Shown here: piece after piece, positions 1 through 11,059 of the stretch
Numbering within the stretch: the first letter of the stretch is position 1
Layout of the letters: every line of letters begins with the position of its first letter
Origin: Plakobranchus ocellatus
Taxonomy: Eukaryota > Mollusca > Gastropoda > Plakobranchidae
NCBI GenBank assembly: GCA_019648995.1
Contig: BLXT01004553.1
Span: 310,011 to 341,081 of the forward strand
Length of the DNA: 31,071 nt
Direction: 5' to 3'
Notes under the pieces: model-generated
Databases searched by the model: none
The model's input: the letters and a program-made list of their open reading frames with translations, nothing else
What the model was told of the DNA's origin: nothing
Made by a program: the position numbers and the translations under genes

Positions 1-187
1 GGAAGAAGGAAGGGTCTCACCTTCATGCTTAGACAAACACGTGTGAAGCAAAATGTTAAAGATGTCTACGTTTTGATATTAAACTTAGCAGGAGAGCAGT
101 GAGGTCATAGGAGAAGTCGAATGCTTATTATTTGGAAGAAACAAGAAGGAAAAGGTGAAAGGCTAAAAAGCAAGAGAAGGGAAAGGC

Positions 188-190
<3 letters not shown>

Positions 191-234
<44 letters not shown>
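191..234. repeat. (GA)n microsatellite
   Basis: An uninterrupted GA dinucleotide run of about 22 copies sits inside a purine-rich stretch of roughly 150-250. Arg-Glu or Ser-Leu reading frames across it are artefacts of the repeat. Confidence 0.97.
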
Positions 235-237
<3 letters not shown>

Positions 238-1080
238 GGGAGGGGAGGAAATATAAACAGCAATAATTTCGCAATTTTACCTCCTATGCTCATCAATTTA
301 ACAAGTACAATGAAAAAGAAGCAATATAGCAAGAATTTAAAGAGGTGTCTGAATGAATAAGAAGGTCAACACACAATTTCACCCTACAAAGACATTCCCA
401 GTTACGCAGATCTTATAAAGGACTGGTTAATAGAGACAGGCAAGGCGCTAAATAAAGCGATGGTTTATCTTTAGTAAACTGCACACATAATGATGTAAGC
501 CTTTAAAGATAATAATAATTACTGAAATTGCCCATACTTATACATAAACAATCCACGTACTATGCGGGCCCATACTAGATCTACAGGCGTAGATAAGAAC
601 TTTAACGGTAAGAGCAGACTGCCGCAAGAGTGGTTCTAGCAATATGGCGGTCGTTCTGGCATTTGGAGCCGACATTTATCACCTGGTTCTAAATAGAGCG
701 TTAAGTGAAGCTCTCAAACACTCCTGTATTTATATGCTAATATGTGTTTGTGAGTGCTCTTTTGTCGGTACAAATTATTATACCGAACCTCCTTGTGAAG
801 AATTATTAATTTTCAAAACCAATATGCTGCTATTTTGAGGAAGATATTTGCTCACAAAACAATGTCACACCCTTCTTTGCTAAAACGATACAACACTGGT
901 TGAGAAAGACGATTAGGAAATGTATGCTTATTATATACATTACACAACCTCACTTAGCCTTTCGTTTCTGACTTCTTAAACGCTATTATTCTTGCCGAAA
1001 GTAACTAAGACACCCTTTCCCCCACCCCCCGATGATATATAACATTCATCGGCTGAAGGAACTCAAAGGAACTTCCTTTC
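235..1080. other. Unassigned AT-rich intergenic DNA
   Basis: No gene, RNA gene or recognisable mobile element is seen here. Short open frames (for example a 64-codon frame from 644) lack family motifs, splice context and coding-like composition. Confidence 0.5.
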
Positions 1081-1084
1081 TGCT

Positions 1085-1160
1085 TGTGTTCCATCGGAAG
1101 AAAGAATGTCTGTGTATGAGAAACTTACTACAAAGACAATCTTTCCTCCGATGGAACACA
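1085..1160. other. Long near-perfect hairpin, miRNA-precursor-like or small foldback repeat
   Basis: Two 27-nt arms (1085-1111 and 1134-1160) are inverted copies with two differences, separated by a 22-nt loop. The left arm begins TGTGTTCCATCGGA. In plus-strand RNA the differences give an A-C and an A-A mismatch; in minus-strand RNA the first becomes a G-U wobble, so the minus-strand fold is slightly better. Arm length, loop size and near-complete pairing resemble a pre-miRNA. I do not recognise a known mature miRNA, and a tiny foldback transposon is equally possible. Confidence 0.55.
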
Positions 1161-1608
1161 TTTTTTACATTAATTCGAAAACAATATTACGTAAAAGAAA
1201 TAGTCTAAAAGCACCTGCTCTTTGCAGATCATTTACCTTCTTCCTATGATTTCGCATGAATAATCTTTAGCATAAATTCATGTTGATGTCTCTGTTAATA
1301 GATATATTATTAGAAGATTATAAATTGAGCTTGCATAAGCCTATTGAGCGCAGTTTTGCAAGTTTTTTTCAAAAGGAAAATTAGCGGAGTCATGACAATT
1401 CCCTGCGTATGAGATGGCCTGAGATTAGATAGAGGTAAGACATAGAGTCTCTCAAAGTTCTGACTCAAAAAGATCGAATTGAAAAGCCTTAAAAAGTAAA
1501 ATATTCTTACGATACCACAGAAAAAAGTTATTTCTGTTTTCACTCCATTTTTTTAATCTCTCAATGAATCCTATTGGTATTTTTTAAAATGTGCTTGCTA
1601 TTGCTGCT
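1161..1608. other. Unassigned AT-rich intergenic DNA
   Basis: I see no gene or repeat structure here beyond short homopolymers. Confidence 0.5.
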
Positions 1609-1765
1609 GTGGTTGATGCTGCTGCTATTACTACTGCTGCTGCTGCTGCTGCCCCTGCTATTACTGCCTCTTCTATTACTACTACCAATGATGCTGTTGA
1701 CGATACTACTATTACTACAACTACTACTACTACCATCACCATCACCATCACCACCACTACTCTTC
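1609..1765. repeat. Imperfect compound trinucleotide repeat (GCT/ACT/CAC)
   Basis: GCT and ACT triplets alternate through the segment and end in an ACCATC-type run near 1733-1757. Depending on the frame it reads as poly-Leu, poly-Ala/Thr or, on the other strand, poly-Ser. Those frames are repeat artefacts, with no flanking domain. Confidence 0.9.
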
Positions 1766-1779
1766 TCTACATGATCATA

Positions 1780-2588
1780 GAGAAGGCTGTGGTTGAGCAC
1801 ATCGAAAATTGTTGGAACAGCTTTCAAACGTTTAAGCTGAGTTTTCTTTGAGTTTGCGAACTGAGAGTCTTCAAAACGCAAAGTTCAAAGAACATTGCCA
1901 TAACACATTTTTTTTTTGACAAATCAGCAAGACGACAATTTATCACCCACTTCCTAAACCACTCTTCATCTTTAAAGAATCTGAAGAATAATGAGTCTGG
2001 TCGGCTGACTCTGTCAGTTTAACAATTTATAGATGAGCACCACATACCTGTTTTTCTTTTCTTCACAGTCTTAGCAGTTTCATTGGCACAAAGATCAACA
2101 TCAAGTTCAAATGCATCCCATTGTAATTGACAATCATATCATCGTACATAAACATATCTTACGTACACTACTTAGATCTATTTCATTGTCTGTAACTGTA
2201 ACTGTAACTCATGCATATGAGTGAATATCCGAGTCCATTTTCATGCTCAACATCGGTATATCCATTTTACACTACAATTATGTAAAATGAAGCAGCAATT
2301 TCAAGACTGGCTGCCGAAATTAATCTGTTTACCCGATAATCAAGCATCGCGCGCAAGTCGACCAAAAACGCAACATAGTAGCAGCGCGTGGATGTTTACA
2401 ATCTCACGCGCACTGCTGTTGTTGCCAGGCCACAGAGGCTGCAACGTCAGTAGGGACACAATATGTCCTCTTGTCGCGTAAGCATATTACTCTTGGGTAA
2501 AACGGTCGTTAGAAGGCGATGTACATGATAAGCCTTGTCTTCGTTTGAAATTCTTGACTTTCACAATATGGAAACTTCTCTAACCTCC
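1780..2588. other. Intergenic DNA with a short CpG-dense islet at about 2345-2480
   Basis: Most of the stretch is featureless AT-rich DNA. The exception is about 135 bp near 2345-2480 containing roughly twelve CpG dinucleotides, several as CGCG, in otherwise CpG-poor surroundings. No confident coding sequence overlaps it. It could be a small promoter-like element or part of a younger repeat. Confidence 0.4.
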
Positions 2589-2900
2589 TCAAATTTTTTT
2601 CCGCCCTCTGTGTCGAAAATCTTGTCTGTCAAAGTTGTCTGTCGTGGCTACATTATGTCTAATTTTAAAGCTGTGAAGGGGACAGTTCTGTTGCAGGTGT
2701 TTGATATCCATCATCCCTAACTCAGCTGCCTGGCATATGTCGACTTTGCCATGCACATGTGCATTCATGCAGTTGTGTCCAGTCTTCAGTGTGAGCATGA
2801 TTTTTTAGTCTGCTCAATTTCGAGTTTGACAGTTTTCTGTCTTGCACTGTCCAGATTGATTTTCTTCACAGGTCTTGGTAGGTGGGCTCTTGCCTACACG
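2589..2900 (-). pseudogene. C-terminal relic of an RNase H-bearing LINE ORF2
   Basis: The minus-strand frame 2798-2589 reads LKTGHNCMNAHVH, then CPLHSF and FDRQDF. This resembles the conserved tail that follows the RNase H domain in many I-superfamily non-LTR retrotransposons (family pattern LRTGHNRLNxH, a cysteine cluster, then a C-P-L-H-like motif). Two cysteines expected between these blocks are not in register. The sequence upstream on the same strand continues in another frame, so it is decayed. Only the extreme C-terminal part is present; no RT domain is nearby. The RTGH tail is clear, the clade is not. Confidence 0.6.
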
Positions 2901-3871
2901 GTGGTAGGAATCAGACCTGGAGAATGCTTCGAATTAAACTTAAAAGATGGATCTGTTTTAATCAACGTGTATCCAGTTAGAAGAGTGCATAAAATTATTC
3001 TGCCAGTTGCCAAACGAAACGCAATATCGGCAGCGTTTAGTCTGAGATAGACACCTCTCTTCATTTGGCTACGGAAGTTTTAGAACTAGACCAAGTTAAG
3101 TATCTGCTTTCTGCACCTTTTGCTCAAGCAGGGCAGGTTAGGGAATACAGTAGGATGGAAAATTTTGGTAGGGGGCATGAAAGTTTTATCTTTGGCCTGT
3201 GTGAGTCCATTCTCTAGCATCTAAAAACACAGCATAGCTGCCACATGTATGAACATTTACTAAATAGTTTAAAAAGACAAGTCCACAATAACTGGATTAA
3301 GAGCATGAGAACTAAAGAAAAATTATTGTTCACTTGATGTCGACTTTTGTACAACCTACGTGAGTTTTTTGTACAACCACAGCAATCGAAAGCAAAAACG
3401 CATGCACTTCTACACCAAATGTCTGTGGTTAAACAGAACAATCGAATTGCCAAGATTGGCCTAAATTGAGTTAGAGAAAAAACGAAATGACTCATTTAAC
3501 AAGCACATGTTTTTAGTACAGTATTTGACATCTTGTCAGCTCTACTTTTCAACGCTCACTTCGATTATTTGGTATCGGACATAAAATTTTACTTTTCATT
3601 ACGCACTTGTCTTGATAACCACCCGCCTGAGATTGTACTACTTAAACTAAAGAGTCTTATCATAAGTGTCCTTGAATGGTAAGTACTGGTGCCCATTTTT
3701 GCCTCAAATACATTCAGAAGCGGTCAATGTACGCAGTGGCAATATCTTCTTCTCTGCGTTTGCGACAAAAACTGAGTTGACGATATGTATGGTTTCATTA
3801 AGCATGAATGACACCCTTCTTCAAATTGATTTTTTTTTCTTTCTTTTTTTTTTTTGCACTCTTTGATGTAG
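2901..3871. other. Unassigned intergenic DNA
   Basis: Several short open frames occur on both strands (for example 2875-3048 plus and 3495-3214 minus), but none shows a recognisable motif. A pyrimidine-rich run at about 3830-3856 precedes the possible exon at 3872. Confidence 0.4.
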
Positions 3872-3998
3872 ATGGTGTTTTTACCTGATCGCTTGTTAAA
3901 CGATATCAATGTCAATTACTTTGGCAGACAACTAGTCCAGATCAAGAAAAGACTCAGTAGATATCCTGTGAATAGGAGAAGTGATGACGACAGCCAAG
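3872..3998 (+). other. Possible orphan internal exon (weak)
   Basis: A long T-rich tract ends in ...GATGTAG immediately before 3872, and a CAAG|GTAAAAG donor-like site follows 3998. The 127-nt interval between is open and reads MVFLPDRLLNDINV, then YFGRQLVQIKKRLSRY, with a coding-like mixture of residues. The frame runs on to a stop at 4031-4033. I do not recognise the protein and see no partner exon, so it may be chance or part of an old repeat. Confidence 0.22.
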
Positions 3999-4033
3999 GT
4001 AAAAGCAAATCAATTTCAAGTGATGGCCCTTGA

Positions 4034-6595
4034 GCTAATGATTATTTTGTTTTGAGTTCCTACGTATATGGCAGTGTGTGTAAGTTTGAAGTTGTTCCCC
4101 CCAAAAAACCAAACCAGTAACTGTTTCCTACTATCTTTGTGCATTTTTAGGCTTCGCTATCCTTGATGCTGATAAGTCATCATTGTAGATTGCTGTGCAG
4201 ATGAAGCCAACGTTCTTAGTGTTGTATTTGGTATCTTTCCTGCTCTTTCTAAGTATGTTATATCGGAAATTATAACAAACGTGCTGTGAAACCACCAGCC
4301 TCAATTTTTCCTCTTTAAACAAATGAGCTTTATCACAACCGATCTTGAACAATAACACCTGGTACACATTTTTGCAAATTGAAATGATTTAGAAGAAATT
4401 AATGTAAACGCACTGCCAAGGAACTTTTGTCTGCATAAAAACAAAATTCACAGTATAATGATTGCATAAACTATTAATGATTTCTATGCAATTTCGATTA
4501 AACGTGTTGTATGTAAATGTTGTATAGACTCTATGGTAACTTGAAAACATTTCTCTGTTTTTAAAGTCAAAAGCATTGAGACTAAAGCTAGTGAATGTAT
4601 TTTTTTAAACAAACAACTGTAATATTAAAATGTGAATCTGATATTACTTTATATTTCCCATACATAGCTGAAAACTATTCTCTCGATTATGCAGACAATG
4701 ACATTAAGGGTATTGAACTCTTTTTAAAAAATGTCACCTTAAAGCAACAGATAGGCTTGTTTGCCTCCCATGGATAGTTAATAGTGAAGATAGGCTTGAT
4801 TGTTTTGATTTACCGGTCGCTAAATCATTAACACATGTCGGCCTGATGAAGACTCAGATGCTCCACAGCAAATGGAACGAAAATCTGAGCCATTGTGATT
4901 CGATGCTGGCTTTATGTATAGTATGACAACAACAACAAACAATAACCCATTAGCTCTTAACATTTTCCATCTAATTAATTCAGATAGCAATCTGGAGCAA
5001 TATGTCAGTCCGTCCTGAATTTCGATTTTTGTCGAGATAAGAAAAGGTCACACAGGCAAAGTAAAGAGATTAAGGAAAGTACATAAAAAAATAGAAAAAA
5101 ACACCGATGATTTTGGGCAGTAATTCCACTTAAAGAAATACAAATATACCTGCGAGTGAAAGGTGCGCATCATTATTTTAAAGATTAAATTGCTCAACAC
5201 GACAGTTTCGAATAACGCAAACATGATTTTAAACGTTATGTAGGGTCACCGACGTCCCCGTACTCGGGGGAAAAGTACGCAATTGGGGACTGACTCATGG
5301 GGTTTTCCCGCACCGCTTGCTTGTCTTTGAACATATTTAATTAAGTTGAAAGTTAGGGATTCCGGTAGATGTCGAATGTTATGACTTCCGAGCAGATTTT
5401 GATTGATTGAACAAAGTATCTTCCCTGGTTTCCGGGTAGAAATTAATCACAATGAATAGAATCGAAAGTCACGATTTCCAGGCAGAAGAATAGGGCTGGT
5501 GTGACCCAAATTCGGTCATTTTCCCATCAGCACCCCTCCTTAAGAAACATACATGAATAAACTTGATGTGGATTTTGTTTAAGCTGAAAGTAATTATTCA
5601 TTACCTACTTTCCATTGGAGCTAGAGTCAAAATTTGTTTCAAAGTTTCTTTTGTTCTTGATTCTTGATATAGTATAGAATACTAGTCATCGATGTACGCC
5701 AAGTTACGAAGGCACGAAATAATCCTTTTCAAGGGACAAAACTGCAGAATATTGAAGTGTATTTCCCAAAAAAAAATAATGGGAAGATATTTGTCTTTAA
5801 AATGACAATAGATTTATATCTTAAGATTGTTTAAACAATTTACATAGATATCATTATTGTGTACCCACGAAATCGAATCGGCTTTAAAAAGCTACACCAC
5901 AGATAATTTACTCCTCACTTCATTACTCCTATTGATGAACAATAAGTGTTTGAAAACTCGGAAGATCACGACATCGTAGTGAATTGAAATATTAGTTGTA
6001 ATGTCAATATGTCAATTAGTGTTGGACATATTACATTTTAAATTTTTTTTTTTCACATTCATCTTATTATAATGGTGCTAAGCTCAAACGTGTAATGCCT
6101 ACACTATTTTTTGTGGACCGTCAATAAAATCCCCAAAAATTTACACATATTATTCTAGATTATGCCATTTTATGTGGGCATATTTTAAAATCCCAAAGCT
6201 GTTTTACGCATTTACGGATTTATTTAAACCTTATCAAGCACCCGAAACAAAATATATTGAAGAAAGACATTTTAATCAGCAAAAAATCTGAAGATGTCAC
6301 GTTTTTCTGCGAATACTACACAGGGTTGATTTCTAGATCTCTAGAGTGATAAGTATCTGAATCTGACAGACTAATTTTATCGATCTAGATGTCTAGATTT
6401 AGGCCCATAACTGAATCTAGTAGACTGCCCAATCGATCTATGACTCCAATTTGGGTAGTATTTTAAAATCCTGATTTTGTTTTATGCATTTAAAGAACGA
6501 AATTTTAAAACAATGTTTAAACCTCTTTAAGCAATGCATTAAATTTGGGAGCAGGGGTAAACATTTTTTCATTTCAAGTAGTATTTTGTATTATA
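4034..6595. other. Long unassigned AT-rich intergenic DNA
   Basis: No gene is recognised. A 9-bp inverted pair (4851-4859 and 4883-4891, one mismatch) can form a small hairpin. A somewhat less AT-rich patch lies at about 5240-5500. AGATCT/TCTAGA-rich sequence occurs at 6331-6425. Confidence 0.45.
6331..6425. repeat. TCTAGA/AGATCT-rich palindromic cluster
   Basis: Several overlapping or near-adjacent TCTAGA, GATCTAGA and AGATCT words occur within about 95 bp. Similar clusters recur at 14093-14106, 25481-25497, 25744-25757, 30158-30183 and 30661-30745. Confidence 0.6.
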
Positions 6596-6596
6596 T

Positions 6597-6598
<2 letters not shown>

Positions 6599-6654
<56 letters not shown>

Positions 6655-6663
6655 CCTCTCTCC
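6599..6663. repeat. (TC)n microsatellite
   Basis: A TC dinucleotide run of about 25 copies degrades at its 3' end into CCCTCCCTC. Confidence 0.97.
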
Positions 6664-6744
6664 CTCGGAATCATGGTGTTGCGATTCGACTCACTGTACC
6701 ATTCTAGCATTTTTAATGCTTCTATCCATTTTTTCCAACATTTA

Positions 6745-6821
6745 CCATCACATCGTCACCATCATCATCATTATTATCATCATCATTGTCATCGATTTAT
6801 TTTATTATTATCATCATCATC

Positions 6822-6897
<76 letters not shown>

Positions 6898-6902
6898 ATA
6901 TC
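6745..6902. repeat. (ATC)n microsatellite
   Basis: An imperfect CATCATTATTATC-like leader gives way to a long pure ATC run from about 6809 to 6896. Poly-His and poly-Ser open frames here are artefacts. Confidence 0.97.
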
Positions 6903-7629
6903 AATATTACTAGCCAAACCCATTAATATTGTCCTTATTTCCAAATTGTGAAAAAATGTATTGTATATGAAAAAGCTGTCATAGTATTTGCCTTCTTAAT
7001 CTAAAAGCATACGATTACGCTTTTTTCCCTTTAATGTAAATTAATCCCTCGAAAGCTAAAGATTTAGGCCTATGAGTCAGATTGCTTCCTTTTACTCTTT
7101 TTGCTGAAATTGTAACTAGAGTTTGCAAAGATGAAGCTGTAAATTTTCATTAAAATCGTTTAAGTCCATCTATTGATCAAAGAATTTTAATATTCGAGCT
7201 AAACATTATTGTGAAAGCATTAAAAATACCTTTAATAAATTGTAAATTAATAAGGATTTTTAAAACAGGTAGTTGATTGCATAGCATATATGTACTTAAC
7301 GACTATTTTTCTGAAAACGTGGTACACTCAGGAATAATATTGCCATAAGAAATGCGTCCGTGGCTGCTAAAAAATAATGACTGACTTTTCTTGGAGTCCT
7401 AACAAAAGAACAGCACATTATGCTAAATCTTTCCTCATGATTCAAAAAGTTGATCTTTTCATCCCTAAAAACAAAAAAAAAGAAAAAAGAAACGGATATT
7501 TTTGCGTTATTTCTTTTTAAACGCTATAATATTCTAGAATTGGCAACACCACTACGCTAAATTTCATGGATATGTCTAATCAGTAGTCACTACGCCAGTA
7601 ATGTTGTAGCTCACCTTAAGTTTTGAAAT
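6903..7629. other. Unassigned AT-rich intergenic DNA
   Basis: I see no gene, RNA gene or mobile-element signature in this stretch. Confidence 0.5.
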
Positions 7630-7922
7630 AAGAGGGGGAGTCGAGATGGCTGAGGAGTAAATAATGGTGCAGATAAAAAAGAAGAAAAAATTAGGAGAAG
7701 GAATAGGAGGAGGAGGCGGAGAAGAGAACGAGAAGGAAGAGATGTGATGCGGTTAATGATACTAACTGTCGAGGATTTTTTTTGGTTTTTTTTGGCGGGG
7801 GGGGGGGGGGGGGGGGGGGGGGNNAGGGAGGAGTGATAGAGAAAATGATGATGATAACGCTGGTGGAGGGGGGTGGAGAGAGGGATGGCTATGGTGGTAG
7901 CAATAATGATGACGGACGGGAG
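7630..7922. repeat. Purine-rich low-complexity DNA with a long G run and an N gap
   Basis: The stretch is dominated by GA, GGA and GAA words. It includes a run of about 25 G ending in NN (7798-7824). The gap directly after the G run suggests the true G-tract length is unknown. Confidence 0.9.
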
Positions 7923-7950
7923 GGAATATTTATATTAGCGAAAAAATAGC

Positions 7951-8023
7951 ATATATATATATGAGTGTGTGTGTGTCTGTGTCTCTGTGTGTCCATATAT
8001 ATATATATATATATATATATNNN

Positions 8024-8065
<42 letters not shown>
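7951..8065. repeat. Compound (AT)n(GT)n(AT)n-gap-(GA)n microsatellite
   Basis: Short AT and GT/CT runs lead into an AT run at 7995-8020. NNN at 8021-8023 and then a GA run at 8024-8065 follow. Repeat lengths across the gap are not reliable. Confidence 0.95.
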
Positions 8066-8069
<4 letters not shown>

Positions 8070-8269
8070 GTTTTTTCCTTTTATATTGAGAGTCACACTG
8101 GCCTTCATTTATATACAATAAAATAATGTTGATCTTATCAGCTCTGGTCTTTTTCCTTTAGTATTAACAACATTATCTGTAGTTCACATTTTTATAGTGC
8201 AATGTTGTGTTGTCCCAATGATACATATTTAATACAGACACACAATAATATACCTACAGTTGTGAACGT

Positions 8270-8360
8270 ATATGTTCATTCTTGGCAACTTCGTTAGGAA
8301 AGTCGGCCAAGTCGCCTTAGTTTGGAAAATAAGAAAAATTATGGATTCAAAACCCAAAGC
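8270..8360 (+). repeat. Left copy of an imperfect direct repeat bracketing a LINE relic
   Basis: This segment shares ATATGTTCATTCTTGG, GGAAAGTCG, AGTT-GGAAAA and a terminal TTCAAAAC/TTGAAAAC block, in the same order, with 10114-10190. Small indels separate the blocks. The two copies lie at either side of the zinc-finger LINE relic. Confidence 0.55.
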
Positions 8361-8739
8361 GAGCGTTAAAAAAAAGGTAGCAGAGGGACACCTAGGAATC
8401 ATGACCTTAGTGTGGTCAGGCCCCATAAGAGCTTCAGGAGTTCAGAGCCGAAACATATGTTCAAGAGAACTTTCTTCTCTAACGACTCCCCCTTGCCTTG
8501 CTCTCACAAGAGTATATTCCTACCAAAAATAACATTGACTTCCCGGAATAAGCCGCAAGACCTTTCGGGAAAAATCGAAGGACAGCTGGAGGGATAAAAA
8601 CACCGGGAAAGACTAGGTCCAGGAGCTTGCGGGCTATCACCCCTTGGCTTCTTAGAACCAATAACGAAAAATTCTCTGATCCAGCGAACGTTCTACCACC
8701 GGATACCTTTTCGATAACGACTAGGAACGCCCAAATGAC

Positions 8740-10112
8740 TATCAGATTTGAACTATCCGTGTACCTGCAGTAGAAGATACTCCACTGAAGAAGAGATGAA
8801 CATCGACAGGGCAAAGATGAAATGTCTGGATAACTCAAAGGAGCAGCAGCAGCGCTCTGCTCAGTTAGATAAGATGTGGGAAAACCAAGGCCAGGTGCAG
8901 AATTACAGCGCTGAGGAAATCTGCTTTTCTGATCCAGGTAAGGAGTTCAGATAGATCTTACAAGCAAAAAGCCAAAAAAAAAATTCGATTCTCACGGGCA
9001 AGTGCAATAAAGCAGAGGGAGAACTGGATTCAAAGATCATTCTTAGTTTGGATGTGCTGAAAGGGAAGAACAAACTACAGCACAGGCTTTCAACGTTCGG
9101 TGGTATTGTCTACCAAACACGAAAAGCCACATTTGGAGAAAAACAATGTAAGAAAGAGCAGAAGACAATGCGAAATGAAAATGCCGCGCAACCAAAATAA
9201 GAAATATGGAGAAGCAGATAAATGTACAAGCACTATGGCGAGATTGGATGGCAAGGCATTTTGCCTTAAGCAAGGCCGAATCTGCCCTGAAAAAAATAGA
9301 GCCAGAAGCAGAAAACATAACAAAATTTCTTTTCAAAACCGTTTCAGTTCGCCAGGTAGCTCTTTTAGCAACCCCATCACGTGCCTTAATGATGCAACAA
9401 AGAAGAATTAGAGGCTCATCTTCGCAAGTCGTGATCCAAACGAGAAAAGTCACTTGAGGAGTTAAGGTGGTCTCATGGAGCTGGCACTGGACGAGGTAAA
9501 CTCAGTTAAAATAACAAGACGTAAGCCTTCACCTCTCTCAAATGGAGTGCCCTATCTGCTTTACAAAAAATGTCCGAATGTTCTCAAATGGCTTCACAAG
9601 ATACTCCAAAGCGCTAGGAACAATCTAAAGGTCTGTCCCTTAAGAGCAAAACTCAACTAAATTTTATCACTCGCGAAAAAATTCACAACTCAATGTAGAA
9701 GGAAAAATCTTCTCAGTCATGATACCAAGCCCAACAAAATACCTTACCGAAAACAGCAATCAGAATGTCTATGTGCTAAAAGAAGCTAAAGTCTCTGGCT
9801 GTCTTGAACACGTTGCAATGATTTGGGAAGCAATTCAAACAGCTGCATCGCGAACATTTAACGTAACTGTCATTTTTCTGTACCTTTTGAACACAAACGG
9901 CTCTGTTCCGAACCAACTTATCCTGCAACTAATGCTCGACGACTACTTCAGTGAATTTAAGATGAGGTTCTCAACTGAAAGATACACAAGAGACTGGATA
10001 AAGTGGAAGCTGGCATTGCTATGGGTTGTTTGTGTTGGCCATAGAAGTTCTCTTCAGGGCAGCAGAGGGAGATACGAGTCCATGCATTCACAAAAATGAA
10101 CTTAGATATATG
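8740..10112 (+). pseudogene. Decayed zinc-finger LINE with partial reverse transcriptase
   Basis: Blocks of one polyprotein type occur in order on the plus strand. At 8748-8840 is a finger-like CTCSRRYSTEEEMNIDRAKMKC, in which the usual histidine of IHRTKMKC is Asp. KEELEAHLRKS follows near 9395-9430 in a different frame from the next block. The RT fingers read NGVPYLLYKKCPNVLKWLH (about 9543-9600). The palm region reads KYLTEN, GCLEHVAMIWEAIQT, NGSVPNQL and DYFSEFKMRFSTERYT (9719-10000). This order and these motifs match a widespread animal non-LTR family with an N-terminal finger, which I place tentatively near R2/NeSL-type LINEs. Several stops and frame changes separate the blocks. A short deletion precedes the DYF block, and the sequence ends before the YxDD catalytic box, so it is dead and 3'-truncated. 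Confidence 0.8.
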
Positions 10113-10113
10113 C

Positions 10114-10190
10114 ATATGTTCATTCTTGGAACTACCGTTTGACCATTCGGGAAAGTCGCCACAGTTCGGAAAAAGAAGCTGTGGGTTGAA
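10114..10190 (+). repeat. Right copy of the direct repeat bracketing the LINE relic
   Basis: This copy matches 8270-8360 in several collinear blocks, the best being 16 identical bases starting at 10114. It begins just where recognisable LINE sequence stops. Confidence 0.55.
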
Positions 10191-11059
10191 AACTTTTAAT
10201 CATTTATTTCGGAGAGGAAAAAACTTGAAAGTAGGCTAACATTTTGTTTAAGTTTTTTTTTTTTGCTTGAAATCTTTATGAAAATTAGAGAAGAAAATTC
10301 ACATACAATTCGATACTCTAGTTGAGTTCATAAAACTGCATCATCGCATTTCGACAATTAATCCAAATAATTGATTCTTGCTTATTCATCGGTCCGTATG
10401 AAGGGTTTGTGGGGTCAAATCGCTTAAAATGCCATCCTGGATTTAATCCACAAAATTGCTTCGGCACCTTCCTGAATTAACGCATTCAAATCGCTGCAAA
10501 TGCACTAATAGATTTAACCCACACGTGTCGCCATAAAAGCCATTCTGGATTTGATTTACACAATATTTTTTTTTAATGCAGGAATTGAGAGTCATCGATA
10601 TACTTAACCCTCATTGTTAATCACAAGTGGAAAAGTTTTTTTCTGATTCAATATATTATTTTTTTATTTTATGAAATGAAAGCTCCAAGAATAAAAAAAA
10701 AAACAACTACATGTTATCCAAGCGTTTTCTCCAAACCAAAACCAAATTATAGTTTTTGAGGCACGTAGTTTAATTCGAGAAGGATATAATATGTGTTATT
10801 ATAAAAAGATATAAAAGATATTATAAAAACCACCATAACTTGTTCAGCTATAAATATTCATACCTATATTAAATCCACTGCCAAAATAAGTAAGAAATGC
10901 GAAAAAAATATATCAATGTTTTCAAACAACCCACCTTTAAGAATCAATATTGTAAAACTATGTCAATCTTTAAAAGAATTTGGGTGAAACCTTTCGACAT
11001 CGAAACAATTAGAAGCTTTTTACAAGTTATGGTTTCATGTTATGAAACTCTTCTTTTTT
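10191..11059. other. AT-rich 3' flank of the P450 gene
   Basis: No other gene is seen. Two imperfect copies of a CCATyCTGGATTT-centred segment occur near 10430-10455 and 10538-10565. A possible minus-strand polyadenylation signal ATTAAA (plus-strand TTTAAT, 10769-10774) lies about 290 bp downstream of the P450 stop; it is only a candidate. Confidence 0.4.

Noticed and set aside
1561-1881. 106-residue minus-strand Ser/Asn/Gly-rich frame
   Set aside because: The composition comes from the trinucleotide repeat and nothing outside the repeat resembles a domain.
4845-4895. Hammerhead-ribozyme-like CTGATGA followed by GAAA
   Set aside because: The CTGATGA and GAAA boxes are present, but the only hairpin nearby (4851-4859 with 4883-4891) encloses the GAAA instead of ending just before it, and no stem III/I arrangement fits.
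6484-6951. 155-residue plus-strand frame rich in Ser/Leu
   Set aside because: It is produced entirely by the TC and ATC microsatellites.
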